From the NCBI RefSeq assembly GCF_000002985.6, contig NC_003279.8:13702001-13766000 (forward strand): 64,000 bases of DNA, given 5' to 3'. This DNA comes from Caenorhabditis elegans (lineage: Eukaryota > Nematoda > Chromadorea > Rhabditida > Rhabditidae). The position numbers were made by a program, and so were the translations under genes. Position 1 is the stretch's first letter; each line of letters begins with the position of its first letter. Positions 33,222 through 45,200 of this stretch are shown here, piece by piece. Below the pieces are notes generated by a model that saw only the letters and a list, made by a program, of their open reading frames with translations, was not told the DNA's origin and did not search any database.

Positions 33222-36200
33222 CTAATCCTCATCCAGAGTAATCGCTGCATCGAAAGCTCTTCTCTTCCGGCTCTTATCGGATCCATGATGATCCAAAACG
33301 ACGGTAAATGTTTCGATACGTTGTCCTGGTGCCATTCTGGAAAGAAAATCGATTTTTTTAGGGGAATTTTTTGTCAAATTTGAGTAATACTTTAATTTAT
33401 CGAATTACAAAATGAAAATTTATATTTTTGAGTGCAGCTTTAGCAAAAATTTGGAAAATCTGGAATATTGGGTGGTTTTTTTGTAATTTGTATGTTTATT
33501 TTTCAAAAAAAAGGGGAGTTTTCCTATTTTTTTATATTTTTTAAATTATTTTAAAATTATAATTTTATTCTATTTTCGTTAGAATTAGGTTATATATATA
33601 TATAAATTTGACAAAAAAATTTTTTTTTTTTTGAAAAAATCCAATTTTTTTTAAATTTTCGTGTTAATATTTGCAATTTTCTATGAATTCGTTTTTTTCT
33701 TTAATGTTTTTTTTTCAATTTTTAATTAAAGTTTTTATACAAGTAAGTAATTTTATAAAAATATCTAAATAAATTTTTTTTTTTTTAAATATTTTTTTCC
33801 CCGATAAAAAGGGATTAATATCGGTGAATAATAGGAATTTTAGTTTTTTTTTCAGAACTTTTACAAATTTTTGGTTAAATTTAGCACTTTTTTCTGTATA
33901 TGAAAAAAATTTTCAAAAAAATTTTTTTTTTGAAATTTTCAAAAATTTCCAAAAAAAAAATTTCCTCCAAAATATTCCAATTTTTCCAGTTTTTTGGAAT
34001 TTTTACATTAAAAAATTATTCATAAAACTAAAACTGCCTCAAGTTAGTTTTTTTCTGAAAACTTTGAAAAAAAAGTGCTTTGGGTGAAAATCTCTCAGAT
34101 TTTTGTAATTTTTCAGTTTTTTTTAACGAATTATGGTTAAATTGTGTATTTTCAGTAAAAATGTTAATTGAGAAATGGATTTCGCAAAAAAAAAAATTTT
34201 TTTTAATGAAAATTTTCAAATTTTCAAAAAAAAATTTTTTTCCGAAATTTTCAAAATTTCCCAATTTTCTCCAAATATCATTCATATATCCATTGCATAC
34301 CCAAAAGGTACTTCAGCCCAAGCTGCGACGTCACACAACTCAATTCCAGTACGATTTCCATCAGCATTCGATGTCACCGGTTCAGATTTCACTACACTTT
34401 TCGACGATTTTTTCAGCAATTTTTGAAGATCTGAAACAGTGTGCACAGTGTCGGATGATGATGTAGATGGTGATTCAACGTGGCTTTTTGTGGAGATGTT
34501 TAATATTTGACGAATTTGCTTTTTCCGCTTGTGAGCCAGTGTTGTGCAGCGGGCCATTACGCTGAAAAATTGGGGAAAAATTGGAGGTTTTTAGGGTTTT
34601 TTTGTGAAAATAGTGAAAAATTAATGAAATTCGCAAAAAATATATTAAAATCTAAAATTTGAAAAAAAAAATTTTCCGAAATTTTGAACAAAATTTTTCG
34701 AAATTTTTCGAAAAAAAAAATTTTTTTTTGAAACTTTTAAATAATTTTAAAATCGCAATTTTAATATTAAAAAAATCAATACTAACAGCTCAATGAACTC
34801 TGTGCTGAAATTCTTGGCAACTGGAAGAAGATGATCGAGCACTTTATACCATTCCTCATCGGAGAACACATCGGCGTCGGCTGCAAGAAAAATTTAAGAA
34901 TTTTTGGGAGTTTATGAAGATTGTTCTAAGTTTTATGTATTGTTAAATAAGAATATAAGTTTTTTGCAATTTTGAAAATTTTGAAAAAAAAAATTTTTTT
35001 TGTTGGGAAATTTCGAAAAAAAATGAGTTAAATTTTTTTTTCAATTAAAAAAAAGTTACGTCAGTATCTAATAACTTTTTTCTGAAATTTGAAAAATAAC
35101 AATAGAGTTAAATACTAACTCTATGAATACTTTAAAGGTTTTAAAAAAATTCAAAAAAATATAAGATTTTTTCATATTGCTTTAAACAACTAGACTCATA
35201 GAAACTAATACTGTAGAGAAACACCAAATTATGAAAAAAAAAACCAAATTAAAAGTTTTTAAAAAATAATCTATAATTATATATACTATAACTTCATAGA
35301 ATTACCATACTATGAAAAAAAAAATTTTTTTTTTGAAATTAAAAAAAGTACAATTTTTTATTTGAAATTTTAAAAATAGCAATAGAGTTAAATACTAATT
35401 CCATGAATAATCTACGAACAAAAAAAAATTTCAAAAAAAATTTGTTTCCAATTTTTTGAAAACCTACATAGACTCATACTTTAGATACTGTAGATAAGTA
35501 CCACATTATGAAAAAAAAAACCAAAAAAAAATGTAATCGAATTTTTAATAATTCTGTTTAATAATGTTTAATAATTCATTTTACGACATTTTGTACTTGC
35601 TTTGTTTTCTTGTGTTTTTCACCGATTTTTCCCGTGTTTTCTTATTAAAACTGATAAATAAATATTTTTGTTAATGCTAAAATAATTTCCAGATGAAAAA
35701 ATATGTATTCAGTCGGCAAGTAGCGGTGAAAGTCGTCAACGTAATATAATGGATTACGGGAATACAAAACCCAAACTTTTTCCCAAACATGATACATATG
35801 CTGTTTAGATGCTAAAAGTAGCTGATTTTCATAACGAGACCGCTGAAAAAGTTTTGAGATTTTCAAAATTCAACTTTTTTTGTGAAAAAGTCGAGATTTT
35901 GGCACAAAAAGTTGAATTTTGGAAACCTCAAAACTTTTTCAGCGGTCTCGTTATGAAAATCAGGTACTTTTAGCATCTAAACAGCATATGTATCATGTTT
36001 GGGAAAAAGTTTGGGTTTTGTATTCCCGTAATCCATTATATTACATTGACGACTTTCACCGCTACTTGCCGACTGACTGAATACATAATTTTTTCACTTG
36101 GAAATTGTTTTAGCATCTGCAAAAAATATTTATTTATTAGTTTTGATAAGAAAAAACGGAAAAAATCAGTGAAAAACGAAAGAAAACACGCAGAAAACAA

Positions 36201-39200
36201 AGCAAGATAAATGACCGCTGAAATTTGTCGGGGACTCGGCCATGGCCTAGAAACCTTTTTGCCTCGTCCCTCGTTCGAAAAAAGTTGCAGTGAAACGTGG
36301 CTTATTTTTTATTTTGTTTTTTATTTAAGCTCCTCCCATTCCTGACCTTTCGTTGAAATTTTCATTTATTAGTTTATTTTAAAAAAATGGGAGGAGCTTG
36401 AATAAAAAATAAAATAACAAATAAGCCACGTTTCACATGACAGTTTATATATTTTGATAATAACTGCATAGAATGACCATACTATGTATGAAATTTTTTT
36501 TTTCGAAAACTTCCCAATTTTGAAAATTTCGACTAACTTCCGGACCATATCCGGACTTATATCCGGACCACGCAAAAAATAAATTTCGAAAAAAAAAAAA
36601 TTTTGTTGGTTTTTTGAAAACCTAGACTCATGAACTAATACAGTATAGAAGCACTACATTATGAAACAAAAAAAACCAAAGAAACTTTTTTTTAATTTTT
36701 TGAAAATTTAAAATTATATACACCACGTGGAGTCAGAAAGTCCCATTTCGTTTTGATCTCCGAAAAATGCGGGAGAAGAGACGCAGACATCTCAGCTGAT
36801 TTCGCATGGTTAAGAGCGTGCTTACGTCACAATTTTTCTGGAAAAATATTCCCGCATTTTTCGTAGATCAAATCGCAATGAGACAGCCTGACACCACGTG
36901 ATACACTAAAACTGCACGGAATTAGACAAAAAAATTGATTTTTGAAAACTTTCCAATATTTTGAAAACTCCGAGTTTATACTAACGCGGTACATTTTCAA
37001 AAAATAATGTTTTTTTTTCCAAAAATTTCCACAATTCTTAATTTTTCCTACCAAACTGCTGAACAATCATTCGAACATATGCAGTTATCTGATGACGTGT
37101 CATATCCTTAATCATCGGTTCTCGAAGTCTCCAAAGGAAAGCGACAACAATTTCGGCTCCCAACTTCAAACTGAACATCACATGAAACAGTGGCTCCCAG
37201 AATGCCTGAATCTCCTCAGGAATCTGCCAATTATCATTCGAACACGTCACCGGAAGTTTCCAATTCTTCCATTGTCCGGGCGTCTGAATGAGGTGTCCAT
37301 CTCGCATGAAACACGTCAGGAACCCGGTGGAATCTAGTAGAATATGATGTTTCAGTGCGAGAAGTTCCGCTACTTCACTCCATTCCAGTTCAGTTGTCAG
37401 CTGACGATTCTTGACACGCCACGTGTTAAATGCACGGAGTGATGACACGTATTGCTGCTCACGTCCACGTTGGCCTCCGAACTCCGATGATGACGTTGGG
37501 TTTTTCGAGGAATTCGTCGCGGCTGCACTGTTCATCGCAACACGGGCGTCACTGAGCCAGAAGTTTTTCTGCAATTGTAATAGTTTGTAGGTTGTAGTAC
37601 AGTCAAGTTAGTTATTACATTAAAAAAAATTTCGTCTTTCAAATTTTTAATATCCACTGGATATTTAATTCATGTTAGTTAATTAAGTCATGTAGTTTTA
37701 TATTCATGATGCACGTGGTCGCTGGCTGTCCTTTTGCATAATTTTGAAGCAAACGCGCCTCATTGAGAATTCACGTTGGCGCCAACTCTCGCTATCCTTT
37801 GGGCGTGAGAGACGCAGATACTACTTTTTTCTCTGGACGTGAAAAACGCAAAGAATAGCCGTTTTGCCGTCTGCGTCTCTTTTTTCACACGCTATTTTGG
37901 CTGTGGACGAGGAATTCTCCTCTTCCAGGATTTTCTAGGCCATTTTCTCACATTTCTCAAGTTTTCTCGTCCGCGAGAAAACGTGAATTTTGAGACAGCC
38001 AGGGCACGTGATGATGGTGTAAGTTATCATACAGTGTGGGAAAGTTCTATAGGACCCCCTAATTTGAAGGTTTGAGGAACTTCCGAAAATTTTTTTGAAA
38101 AACTGCTAATGCCATTCGTTTTTAAATTGAAAAAAACCTATATACATTTTTTTCCAGAAGTTTATCTCAAAAACTGAGGTCGCGCTGGAAAAAACGTCAA
38201 AATCCAGTGTGAAACTTCTATAGGACCCCCCGTTTTTTTTCACGATTTTTACTAAAATCAACAGATTTTGGAATTTTTGACAAAGCTCAAATCAAGTTTG
38301 AGTTAGAAATGAGTTCAGATAAGCAGTTTTGACTTTAAAAAATTAATACGAAATGTTCTCGTGGGATCTCCAGACTGGTTCTGATTCTTCCGATCTTTGA
38401 TGTTCAAGTCTGTTTCAAGCTTCCTGGTGCTCTCGGTAATGCCAAAACTTGATAAACTCTCTTTAACAAGTTCCTACTAAAATTCCTAGCACACACACCA
38501 TAAACATTTTTACGCCATCCCCAAGAAACCAGTCAGAAACAGCGTATTAACAAGTTGCAGTTATTTTTGATCAACAACAGAACATTCATATACTAAAATC
38601 AAGAAAGGATCAATAGTTAATCGGGTTTCCTTGTGTGCGGATGATCTCAAACAGTCTGTCCTCCATTGATCTGACCAAACTTTTCAGCTGGTTGTCCGGA
38701 ATAGACTTCCAAGCGTCGAGAATTCCTTGCTTCAACGATGCAACTGTTGGGTAAGTCTTGTTCTGAGCATACACGATACGGACAAGAATCCCCCACAAAT
38801 TTTCGATTGGATTGAGATCAGGACTTCGAGCTGGCCAATCAAGAAGGTTGATCTTCTTGAGCTTGAAATAGTCGCGGGTTGAGTTGCTCACATGGATTGT
38901 CGCATTATCCTGCTGAAATCTAAAGTCTTTTCTGGAGTAGTGACGAAGATATTTGGAGAGCTCCAGTTCCAAGACGTTCTGATAGTCAGTGCTGTTCATC
39001 TTGCTACTGACGAACTGTATCTCAAGCTTCTTCTTCTCCGTGAACGCTCCCCAAACCATCACCGTTCCTCCTCCAAAATTACGTCTCGAAAAAACCATTG
39101 GTTCCTTGCGCAAATCGCGCCAATAGTAGCGGCAACCGTCAGGCCCATCGAGATTGAATTTCTTTTCATCGGAGAAGACAACCTAAAACAATGATCCTAA

Positions 39201-42200
39201 TTATTCACTCTTGCTTTTTTAAATTCTCACTTTACTCCAATTCGTTCCCATATTGTTCTTAGCAAATTCCAATCGCTTGAGTTTATGGTCTGCAGAGAGT
39301 AACGGAGCAGGGCGAAGTTTCTGACGAACGATTACACCAGATCGTTTGATGACATTGAGGATGGTCCTTTTTGAAGCAGACAATTGAAACTCATTGCGAA
39401 TATCTCTTGCCGTCTTACAGGAGTTGGAGGCAGCACGAATCACATTTCGTTCGTCACGCACGGAGAGAGCTTTGCGACGAGGAGCTCTTTTAGATGTACC
39501 GTAGCTCACCGGATCCTTCAGATACTCGCGAATACAGTGTCGAGAACGGGAAATTTTCCTACTCATTTCATGCAGGGACACATTGAGCAATTTCATAACA
39601 TCCAGCTGAGCGCGTTCAGTGTCCGAAAGGGCAGATCCTCGAGGCATTGCAAGTTAGACTGCTTTCGAAGTAAGCTTTCCAGCCTCTATATGTGTGCCAC
39701 AACACATGCCACAATTCCACATTTAATAATTCACGCAAAAAATAGTAAATAACATCTGTGAGGGACAATTTAACTTGAAATATTGGTCCCATGGAACCTT
39801 GTAATCAAAGAAAAACGATTTGATTCCTGATAAGCCTTCCATTGTTTCCTGCTGCATATTTTGCCAAATCAGCTTGACTACACAGTCGAAACATCTAAAG
39901 TGCGTGCTAGGAATTTTAGTAGGAACTTGTTAAAGAGAGTTTATCAAGTTTTGGCATTACCGAGAGCACCAGGAAGCTTGAAACAGACTTGAACATCAAA
40001 GATCGGAAGAATCAGAACCAGTCTGGAGATCCCACGAGAACATTTCGTATTAATTTTTTAAAGTCAAAACTGCTTATCTGAACTCATTTCTAACTCAAAC
40101 TTGATTTGAGCTTTGTCAAAAATTCCAAAATCTGTTGATTTTAGTAAAAATCGTGAAAAAAAACGGGGGGTCCTATAGAAGTTTCACACTGGATTTTGAC
40201 GTTTTTTCCAGCGCGACCTCAGTTTTTGAGATAAACTTCTGGAAAAAAATTTATATAGGTTTTTTTCAATTTAAAAACGAACGGCATTAGCAGTTTTTCG
40301 AAAAAATTTTCGGAAGTTCCTCAAACCTTCAAATTAGGGGGGGTCCTATAGAACTTTCCCACACTGTATGAAATCATGCATGTTAGTACAATCATGTTAT
40401 TCATTTAATTTCATTACATATAAAAATGTATTCGATTTTCAAATTCCTAATATCCAGTACGTATTTAATTCATGTAATTCATATTCAAGTCATGTCTGTT
40501 AGTCCAGTCATGTTAGTTATTACATAAAAAATGTATTCGTCCTTCAAATTTTTATTATCCAGTGCATATTTAATTCATATTAGTTAATTATGCCATGTAA
40601 GTTAACTAAGTCATTTATGGTAGTACAGTCATGTTAGTTATTACATTTGAAAAAAATTGTTTCATTTTTCAAAATCCTAAAATCCAGTACGTATGCATGT
40701 CATCATATTTCGTTAAGTCATGTAATGTATTTTTAAGTCTTGTAAGTGAAAGTCATCATGTAAGTCATATTTAAAGTATGTATGTTAGTACACTCATGTT
40801 AGTTATTATACAATAATGTATTCGTTTTTGAAATGTTTAATATCCAGTATCTATTTAAGTCATGTTAGTTAATTAAGTCGTGTATGTTAGTACAGTCATT
40901 TTAGTTCATACATTTGAAAAAATTCATTCGTTTTTCGAATTTCTAATATCCTGTACCAATTTAAACCATGATAGTTAATTAAGTCATGGTAGTGTAAGTT
41001 ATCATGTAAGTTATTTAAGTCATGTATGTTAGTACAGGCATGTGAGTTACTACATTTTAAAAAAGTTATTCGTTTTTCAAATTTATTATGTCCAATACTT
41101 ATTTAAGTCATGTAATTTTTTAAAGTCATGGTTGTTAGTATTACTTTTTTTTTAAAAACCATTCGATTTTTATATTCCTAATATCCAGTAATTATTTAAG
41201 TCATGTTAATTAATTAAGTCATATTTAAGTCATGTATGTTAGTACAAACATGTTAGTTATGACATTTAAAAAAAGTTATTCGCTTTTCAAATTTTTAATA
41301 TCCAGTTCATATTTAAACTACTTCAATATAACAGTAATAGAGTTTGAAGTAGTAAACTACGCACATTTATGACTAAGCTTATAAAACTTGTATTGTCTAA
41401 TAGAAGGTCTAATAGAAACTACAATGCCCTGACAGGCTTTCTTGTAGTCCAATCATAATTACTAGTTTCATAGGTTTAACGAATCCTTACCCAAAGCCAA
41501 TCCAAACAAAAATTGGTTGCATATCTCAACTCGGCAATATCCGGACAATTTTGATGTGTGATCGCGTGTCGAATGTCCACAATCTTCTTGGGAATTCCGA
41601 ACTGAAATTTGTAATTTGTATTGAAAGCCCTTAAAGCAAAACAACTCACACTTTTCACCGCATGCACCATGTTCTTCAGCGTAGCACCGGTCTGTCCCAT
41701 CTCGTTGACATAGTTGACGAATCTGGAAGGAAAGGGGGTATTAAGACATCAAATTAGTCTAAGTGGGTAATTTTTGCAATAAGCTGCTAATTTGCAGCTA
41801 ATACATCAAAAACACTGTTCAAAGTACAAAACAACTATTATAAGTCGCTTTTTTTTTGAAATGTCTCATACATTCATATTCAATATTAGTCTTGTATCTT
41901 TTTAAGAATTCCGATGATTTCATTATGTGGTCCTGTGCCTTTTTTATCTATAGTTTGATCTATGCGGCCTGTCTGCCGGTATATTGTGACCTCTTCCCAC
42001 TTGCTCTGTGGTCTCCTGTGTAGGAGGGCCATTCTAGTCCCAATGCATGCGATTGCTCGGTGTTCTCATTAATTAAAGGTGGAGTAGCGCCAGTGGGGAA
42101 ATTGTTAAAAACTACTCCTTTGGTCCCAAAAATGACCAAACATCACAAATTAAACTTTTCAAAAAATTTTATTTACCGTCAAAAAGTGGTAATTACTCAG

Positions 42201-45200
42201 TTTTTGCCACTCATAATTTTGGAAGTCGACCAAAAAAAAAATTTTTTTTTGCTACATTTTCATACTGTAATTTTATTTTAATTATTCGTATTAAAACATT
42301 GTAAGGGTCGGAACATGCGACATCGCTTTGGATTTCCTCAAAAGCTCATAATTTTCAAAATTTTGGCAGGTTGCCATAATTTCGAACAAAAATTATGAAA
42401 AATCTAAAATGCGGTCGTTTTGAATCATAATAAGTGTATTTAGATAAAATCCTCACTGGCGCTACTCCACTTTTAATGATGTTATTATCGCAATTGTGAG
42501 GACTAGTTTTGGTGAGTGAATAAGTAATTGAAAAACCAATCACATCAATTAGGAAATCCATGAAGGTTGATATTAATTCACGTTATGTATAGTGAACTTT
42601 TCTTAACAGTTTTCTTTCAAATGAATTTTCCATTTTCTAGGAATTCTTTAATGACTAGTTTGGTACAAATCGTGAAGAAGCTGCTCCAGGAGCATTATTT
42701 CTTCCTTCAAAGTCAATCACTTCATATGCCCTTCAACCCTTCACTTTCTAACCTCAAAAATCCGCGAGTTTTTGGAACTTCAAACATGCGAGAGGAACAA
42801 ATTTAAATATTCTGCTGTGCGATTTCATATTTATTCAAATTCAATCATCCCGTCCTCTTCCCATCTTCTTCCCCACTTCTTGACATCTCTTTAACGGGGT
42901 GTGGTACGTTCCCACGGTTTTGAAGACCCCCGAGACAAAACACTAATTGACTACTGAAGGGGGGTGGGGAGGTTCTCTTTGCCTTCTTGAATTTATATTT
43001 TCATTCTCTCTCTCTGTCTCTCTGTCTCTCTGTCTCTGCAGAAGCTCTCATCTCATCACAAAACAATTATTTGAAATTCCAAAAGGTCTCACGGCTCTAT
43101 ACGTTCGTTTTTGCTCTTCGGATGATAATGATGATGAGAGGTCTTGGAACATCAACAAAACATATATGTTGTCCAAAAGTGACCTGACACTTTCGGTTCT
43201 CCTCATCTTTATAATTAGGTTGGCTAGCTTTTTCGAATGTTGACTTTATAGATGTATTTCTCGGTTTGTTGGAGATTTTCTTGAAATTTTGTGGAGTTTT
43301 CTAATTTTTCAACATAGGATTTTGTCCAAAACTGTATATTTTCAGCTATTTAACAAAGTTCCTTGAATGAAATGAAACTTAGATAAAACTTTTATTTCGA
43401 TTTCATAAAACAAGCGAGAACTTTAACTGCAAGCAGGATACACGTGGTGTCAGGCTGCCCCGTAACGGTTTGATCTACAAAAAATGCGGGAGACGAGACG
43501 CAGAGTTCTCAACTGATTTCGCATGGTTAAGAACGTGCTGACGTCACATGATTTTGGGCGAATATTTCCCGCTTTTTTTTGTAGATCAAACCGTAATGGG
43601 ACAGCTTGGCACCACGTGGCAGGATACATGTGGTGTCAGGCTGTCCCATCACGGTTTGATCTAAAAAAGATGCGGGATTTTTTTTGCTTAAAAATATGAC
43701 GTCAACACGTTCTTAACCATGTGAAATCAGTTGAGGCCTCTACTCCCGCATTTTTGTAGATCTTCGTAGATCAAATGGGACACTCTGACACCACGTGATG
43801 ATATGAAAGACTAAACCTAAGGTCTCAAATTAGTCACAAGAAGCATACTTGAAGATTCAGAAGCGTCTGCTAAAAATTTCCAAGTTTCTCCTTTTTGCCA
43901 CGTGGCAATACCCAGCCTATCTTAAAGGTTGAGCACAACGTGGCAAATTTCAGACCAGTATCAGCCAGAACAACGCTAAAGCAAATTAACAACACTTTTT
44001 GCTCAAAAAGAGCTCATTATCACTGTAGTAAACCGTCTTCAGGGCCTTCTCTATGAGTTACTTTAAAATCCAAACATGTTAAAACTTGTTCAGAACTGAA
44101 ACCAAACTAGTTTTCAGTTTCAGCCAGAATTTTGAATTCTCAATTAAATCTAACGATTTCTCTTCAGGGATCTCGAACATATAGCCTGCTCAAAAACACT
44201 ACCATCTTTCAGCGATCCTTTTAAAATTCCGTTATAACTTATTCCTTTTGTTCCAACAAAAAAGCGTCATGTCATGTCCGTCGTCGTCTGTTTATGTATG
44301 TGGTGCTAACTTTGTCACAGGTCCTTGAAACAAGGATGAGGAGAGCGACAAAAGCTTTAGTTTTCGAGAGCAGCAGAAACAACAGCTCATCATAATAATG
44401 TGCTCGGGCGCCCAATTGCTCCGAGGCTCATTGAGCAAATGTGATAGAGATTGATATCAGTTCCTCACAGTTTTGTCTCCTTCTCCTTCTTTTCTGGGTA
44501 GAAGAGCTCCATTTTTTGGTTCCTTTTTTGCTCCGTCCACTCATTTACGACCTTTTTATCGTTTTTGCGACTCCTGGGTTCCATGCCGCTCCATTAGTCC
44601 TGATTAACCAAAAGTTCCCCCCAATTTTTCGTGCTCAGCGGTACTCGTAACTTTAAAATATATGTAGATTCAAGAGATTCAATCTACGCAGCACAAGCAG
44701 CAGAAGCCGTCAACTTTTCACCCCCGAACTACTTATTATCGTGTCAAGTGGTTGTGTGCAAAACGAAGAGTAACGCCGAAATATCTTGAAGGTTTGTGTT
44801 GTTGTACTTAGGACTTTGGATTGATCTAGAAGTTGTTTCAGAAGTTCTAGGTGCCATGGGATGATCTCCAGAAGACGTGGTAGCCGGATAGTGCGATTTC
44901 TGGTATTTTTATTGTGTTTTGAAGGTGGGTATTTATTTTATTTATAGCTCTTTTAATGTGTATGTACCATTAAAAAAGTAAAAGTTACTGGGTATTTCAA
45001 ACGTTATAGACCCAAAATGTACTCCAATGAGCGAATTTCATAATGAAAATTCTCAAAAAAAAATTGTTCGGGAATTTGGAACCACCATAATTAATGTTTG
45101 AAACATTTTTGAGAAGTTTCATTACAAAATTTGTTCATTTGAGCACACTTTGGGTATATTTATTTAAAATACTCAGAGCCGTGAGTTTCTAGTTATTAAA

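Larger units (their letters stand above)
33340..37050. repeat. A/T-tract-rich introns of LAS1 (PATC-like)
   Basis: The LAS1 introns between exons 33222-33336 and 37052-37568 are dominated by alternating runs such as GAAATTTTCAAAAATTTCC spaced at about helical pitch. This resembles the periodic An/Tn clusters of C. elegans chromosome arms. The assignment is visual; periodicity was not computed. Confidence 0.5.
37600..41320. repeat. AAGTCATGTATGTTAGTACA satellite in LAS1 intron 6, split by insertions
   Basis: Units of roughly 120-150 bp contain AATATCCAGTA, TATTTAAGTCATGTTAGTTA and TTAGTACAGTCATGTTAGTT then ATTACATT. About one copy lies at 37605-37710 and seven or eight at 40378-41310. The array is interrupted by a palindromic MITE (~37710-38012) and by Tc3 (38032-40376), showing that both entered an existing array. 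Confidence 0.75.

Noticed and set aside
41900..42050. Minus-strand open segment encoding ...RPQSKWEEVTIYRQTGRI..., considered as the LAS1 N-terminus
   Set aside because: It has no donor in the phase needed by the exon at 41650-41722. The exons at 48362-49124 match LAS1 far better and fit in phase.
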